From contig NZ_AUMP01000025.1 of NCBI RefSeq assembly GCF_000430745.1, forward strand, positions 1 through 64,000: a DNA stretch of 64,000 bases, read 5' to 3'. This DNA is from Fictibacillus gelatini DSM 15865 (lineage in GTDB: Bacteria; Bacillota; Bacilli; Bacillales; Fictibacillaceae). Below, piece after piece: positions 60,952-64,000 of this stretch. The notes beneath the pieces were generated by a model. It worked only from the letters and a program-made list of their open reading frames with translations. It was not told the DNA's origin and did no database searches. Position numbers and translations under genes: made by a program. Numbering within the stretch: position 1 is the first letter of the stretch; each line of letters begins with the position of its first letter.

Positions 60952-61887
60952 TTAACGTTCTTTTTTCACAAGCGAAACCCCGCTTGCCTCGTATTTTAAA
61001 ATTTTTTGAATAACGCTCCCGAGATACGCCCCTGCTTCTACTGGAGGAATCCCTCCTTCATGGATGTTTGAGATGACCATCCGGTCCGCTTCAATCGTCC
61101 CTTTTCTCGGTTTATAGCAAAGATAGGCGCTGAGAGATTCGGCGCTAACAAGACCAGGTCTTTCGCCGATAAGAAGAACGGCCACTTCCGGCTCCAAGAT
61201 CTCCCCGATTTCATCCATCACCGCGACCCGGCCATTTTTAATAAAAAATGGCGTTCCTTCTTTCAAACCGAGGCTGTTTAATGATTGCTGGAGCGATAAA
61301 TAAACGTCTTCCACGTTTTTTTCGATCGCCTCTGAGCTTAGCCCATCTGAAATGATGACTTGCACTTGCGGGGCCTTTACGCAAGTTTCTGAAATCTTTT
61401 TCTTTGCTTCTTCGGACAATTTTCTGCCAAGATCCGGACGGCGAATGTATTCTTCCTGGTTCTGCACCATTGTTTGTACCGAAAACCAGTTCATTTTTTC
61501 CAAAAGCTGTTCTGTCACTTCCCCGTAAACCGCATCAACGGCCGCCGCGTGATCAAGCCGGAATTTAAGCAACGTTTTCGTCTTTGGCCTCACTCCTGCC
61601 CGGCCAATGCCTATCCTTGCAGGTGTCTTTTTGCAAGCGTCCAGCAGCTGCTCTTTTTCTTTTGGGTCATCAACGAACGTTTCGAACGCCGGCTCCTCTT
61701 CCGGGGTTTCTTTTTCCTCGCGATTCCTGGCATACTTTGAAAAATCAGGCACTGTATTTAAGTTCCCGTGCAATTTCACCATTCCGGCCGTTTTTGTCGG
61801 AACTTGTTGGTCCGGTTTCTCTTTATCCTTTGAATGAAGCTCCTTGAGCACCATTTCCGTGATCTTCTCTACTAAACTAGCATCCAT
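60952..61887 (-). CDS. eutC: Ethanolamine ammonia-lyase small subunit
   Basis: A 311-residue protein. ARIGIGRAGVRPKTKTLLKFRLDHA, VQVIISDGLSSEAIEKN, LIGERPGLVSAESLSAYLCYKP and ISNIHEGGIPPVEAGAYL are all EutC signatures. The N-terminal 80 residues are variable and polar. With EutB it forms the B12-dependent lyase that turns ethanolamine into acetaldehyde and ammonia. AGGAGGTGA precedes ATG 61887. Confidence 0.96.
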   Translation of the reverse strand: MDASLVEKITEMVLKELHSKDKEKPDQQVPTKTAGMVKLHGNLNTVPDFSKYARNREEKETPEEEPAFETFVDDPKEKEQLLDACKKTPARIGIGRAGVRPKTKTLLKFRLDHAAAVDAVYGEVTEQLLEKMNWFSVQTMVQNQEEYIRRPDLGRKLSEEAKKKISETCVKAPQVQVIISDGLSSEAIEKNVEDVYLSLQQSLNSLGLKEGTPFFIKNGRVAVMDEIGEILEPEVAVLLIGERPGLVSAESLSAYLCYKPRKGTIEADRMVISNIHEGGIPPVEAGAYLGSVIQKILKYEASGVSLVKKER

Positions 61888-61904
61888 TGTTCAATCACCT
61901 CCTA

Positions 61905-63266
61905 TCAAGAGAAAATCGTCAAATCGCCTGCAAACTTTGTTAATTTGCCACTTTCCATAATCCCCATTTCCTCCAGCCACTCTTCAAATAACGGGGAAGG
62001 CTTGCGGCTCATTGTTTGGCGCAATGTTGCGACATCATGGTAGCTCATCGATTGATAATTGAGCATGCAATCATCGCCCATTGGCGTCGCAATGATAAAA
62101 TTGACGCCAGCCGCCGTCAAAAGGACGCCTAAATCTTCCATGTCATTTTGGTCCGCCCGAATATGGTTCGTGTAACAAATGTCCACTCCCATCGAAATGT
62201 CGTGCATCTTGCCCATAAAATGATCTTCAAGGCCAGCCCGGATGACTTGCTTGCTGTCATACAAATACTCGGGGCCGATAAAGCCGACAACGGTATTTAA
62301 CATGTACGGATTATATCTTCTCGCAAATCCATAGTTTCTAGCTTCCAGTGTCACCTGGTCGATGCCAAAATGGGCTTCCGCCGAAAGCTCGGATCCTTGC
62401 CCGGTCTCGAAGTAAAGACGGTGCGGGCCCGATGATGTTCCATATTTATTGATCATGTCATTCGCCTCATCAATAAGCGCGGCGTCGATTCCAAATGATT
62501 TATTCGCTGCTTCCGTGCCTGCAATGCTCTGGAAAATCATATCCGCAGGCGCCCCTTGCTCAATTGCCTTCATTTGCGTCGTAACATGGGCGAGCACACA
62601 GTTTTGCGTTGGGATTTTCCACTTTTCGATAAAATCGTGAGTAGCGTGCAAAAGCCGCTTTACGCTTTCAACAGAATCGTCGACCGGATTAATGCCGACA
62701 ACCGCATCTCCAATGCCGTAAGAAAGCCCTTCTTTTAATGAAGCGATCATCCCTTCTACGCTGTCGGTCGGGTGGTTCGGCTGCAATCTCGAGGCAAGCA
62801 CTCCTTTTTGCCCGATTGGAATGTTGCAATGGGTGATCACTTCTAATTTATTAGCGGCATGGATAAGATCCAAATTGGACATTAATTTTGTCACAGCGGC
62901 GATCATTTCGCTGCTAAGACCGCGGCTAATCCGCTTCAACTCATTTCCCGTTGTATCGTCACTCAAAATGTATTCTCTTAGTTCCGCCACCGTCCACCCT
63001 TTCATAGATGAATAGATCGGTTCATTGATAAGTCCATCGATGATTCGTGAAACTTCATCTTCTTCAGGTGAAAGGAGCGGGTAGTTGCGGCTATCAGCGA
63101 GTGTAATATTGCTTAGCACTTGTTTAGCTGCAATTCTTTCCTGAACCGTTTCTGCGGCTATCCCTGCCAGCCGGTCGCCGGATTTCTCTTCATTTGCTTT
63201 TGCGAAAACTTCTTTTAAATCTTTAAATTGGTACACTTGACCAAGCAATTTTGTCGAAAGCTTCAT
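61905..63266 (-). CDS. eutB: Ethanolamine ammonia-lyase large subunit
   Basis: 453 residues from ATG 63266 (AAAGGTG upstream), the same length as the enterobacterial protein; a GTG nine bases earlier is the alternative. GIGDAVVGINPVDDSVESVKRLL, LAHVTTQMKAIEQGAPADMIFQSIAGTEAAN and FETGQGSELSAEAHFGIDQVTLEAR are signature stretches that include the substrate-binding residues. It holds the adenosylcobalamin-dependent catalytic barrel. Confidence 0.97.
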   Translation of the reverse strand: MKLSTKLLGQVYQFKDLKEVFAKANEEKSGDRLAGIAAETVQERIAAKQVLSNITLADSRNYPLLSPEEDEVSRIIDGLINEPIYSSMKGWTVAELREYILSDDTTGNELKRISRGLSSEMIAAVTKLMSNLDLIHAANKLEVITHCNIPIGQKGVLASRLQPNHPTDSVEGMIASLKEGLSYGIGDAVVGINPVDDSVESVKRLLHATHDFIEKWKIPTQNCVLAHVTTQMKAIEQGAPADMIFQSIAGTEAANKSFGIDAALIDEANDMINKYGTSSGPHRLYFETGQGSELSAEAHFGIDQVTLEARNYGFARRYNPYMLNTVVGFIGPEYLYDSKQVIRAGLEDHFMGKMHDISMGVDICYTNHIRADQNDMEDLGVLLTAAGVNFIIATPMGDDCMLNYQSMSYHDVATLRQTMSRKPSPLFEEWLEEMGIMESGKLTKFAGDLTIFS

Positions 63267-63280
63267 GTCAATCACCTTTC

Positions 63281-64000
63281 TTATGAATGAAATGCAAGGG
63301 TCTTTACGACAACTGGAACGACCTCCGATTGCAACATATGACCGATATCTAAATAATCGCCGTTTTCAACCCGGATTTGATCGATGCAGATGATCTCCCT
63401 TCTGGACTTCAATGCTCCTAATGACTGCCCGAGGGCTTTCGCTATATCATTGGCCACGACAATGACCATCGGATGGTTATTTTGATGCTGGCGCTCTAGC
63501 CCGTTTAAAAGCCAGCGGGCCAGGGCTTGAACTTCGCTAAATCGCAAAACATTCAATCCGGTCAAGTAAAGTGCGAAATTATTTCCTTCCTGCTGAGGGT
63601 CATACAAGTTAATTGCATGGTCAATGGCATTGTTGATTTTGCTTTCCCCATCTTTCATCCCTTCCATTCTCACATGATAGACCGGCAGATTTTTTATCGG
63701 AAGCTTTGAAGGGTGTACGTGGATGGTTGCCCCGCTTATTTCCGTTGTTTGCGTACCTGCGCCGAGAACGGTAGCCCTTACCGTTTCCGCCGGTTCGATC
63801 CACTGCCATTGCCTAAGCCGTTCGCTCGCTCTTAGCCGCTTAGCAAGACGGGTTCCAATGTCATCGTATATGGCCCGGCTTTCTTGATGTTCCAATCGGT
63901 ATAAACATTCACTTACTCCGCCTGAAAACATGATCGCTTCCACTGTTTCTCCCCATTGTGGGGCGTGCCCTAATAAAAGAGGATTTTCCTCTACTCGTTT
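63281..64000 (-). CDS. eutA: Ethanolamine ammonia-lyase reactivase EutA, N-terminus outside the window
   Basis: The frame is open from the stop at 63281 to the right edge (64000) without interruption, giving the last 239 residues of a protein of about 470. VEAIMFSGGVSECLYR carries the GGVSE motif of the Hsp70/actin-type nucleotide fold, and AVLGAGTQTTEISGATIHV follows. EutA reactivates EutBC by exchanging damaged cobalamin using ATP. It is upstream of eutB in the same operon. The true start and any promoter are to the right of the window. Confidence 0.9.
   Translation of the reverse strand, partial: KRVEENPLLLGHAPQWGETVEAIMFSGGVSECLYRLEHQESRAIYDDIGTRLAKRLRASERLRQWQWIEPAETVRATVLGAGTQTTEISGATIHVHPSKLPIKNLPVYHVRMEGMKDGESKINNAIDHAINLYDPQQEGNNFALYLTGLNVLRFSEVQALARWLLNGLERQHQNNHPMVIVVANDIAKALGQSLGALKSRREIICIDQIRVENGDYLDIGHMLQSEVVPVVVKTLAFHS

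Overview
The window looks like chromosomal DNA of a low-to-medium GC, endospore-former-type Bacillaceae bacterium. The signs are AGGAGG ribosome binding sites with ATG, GTG and TTG starts, Bacillus-style gene families (PucR/PucI, Mta, FbpA/FbpB-like small proteins, CatE, VanW), a T-box leader on proBA, a Bacillaceae-1-like RNA and many T-tailed intrinsic terminators. I cannot name the species.

Layout: 1-300 is the tail of an IS1182-type transposase. 0.5-17 kb is mixed housekeeping and accessory genes: MBL hydrolase, HAD phosphatase, threonine aldolase, glyoxalase-fold proteins, VanW protein, Gfo/Idh/MocA dehydrogenase, AraC and MerR/TipAS regulators, amino acid permease, cold shock protein, acyl-CoA dehydrogenase and serine hydrolase. 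17-29 kb is a reductive pyrimidine/hydantoin degradation locus on the minus strand: nitrilase-family amidohydrolase, PreT, PreA, dihydropyrimidinase, a PucI-type permease and a small protein. It is followed by LrgA/LrgB and an FbpA-like protein on the plus strand, then an M20 carbamoylase/allantoate amidohydrolase and a PucR regulator. 29.6-34.7 kb holds purU, an ArsB-like transporter, a triple DUF2642-like protein, catE and a YeaQ-type membrane protein. 34.8-40.2 kb is acoABC with its sigma-54 activator acoR, a -24/-12 promoter and upstream palindromes, without an E3 gene. 40.5-42.3 kb is yhdT plus a panF-like gene broken by one TGA. 42.6-46.9 kb is a sugar/polyol-type cluster of Gfo/Idh/MocA genes (two intact, one decayed) and a TIM-barrel isomerase. 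47-50 kb is T-box-proBA; 50-52.6 kb is topB and an SCP2 protein. 52.7-64 kb is an ethanolamine microcompartment operon (eutA-B-C-L-E-M, pduL-type phosphotransacylase, a conserved eut protein, eutN, a second BMC shell protein), then an Eat-type ethanolamine permease and a second permease operon with its own promoter and leader terminator. eutA runs off the right edge.

The most unusual signal is not a gene. Six intergenic arrays share an exact 21-bp period (two helical turns) and a core close to G(G/A)NNNATAA on one strand, but differ in the word used: GGACAATAA (three arrays), GGAAAATAA, GGCTGATA and GATAA(C). Two of them (45263-45657 and 56085-56392) are complete elements. Each has near-identical CTAGTGCCC terminal inverted repeats around four direct units, an 18-bp centre and four inverted units, with the 8-bp cores spanning exactly 160 bp in both. 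The largest (2228-3130) is a 103-bp higher-order repeat made of 21+21+19+21+21 bp subunits. I know no described family with this architecture.

Gene decay is visible: a yitT-type gene and panF each carry one in-frame stop, and one Gfo/Idh/MocA gene has a frameshift plus an internal deletion.
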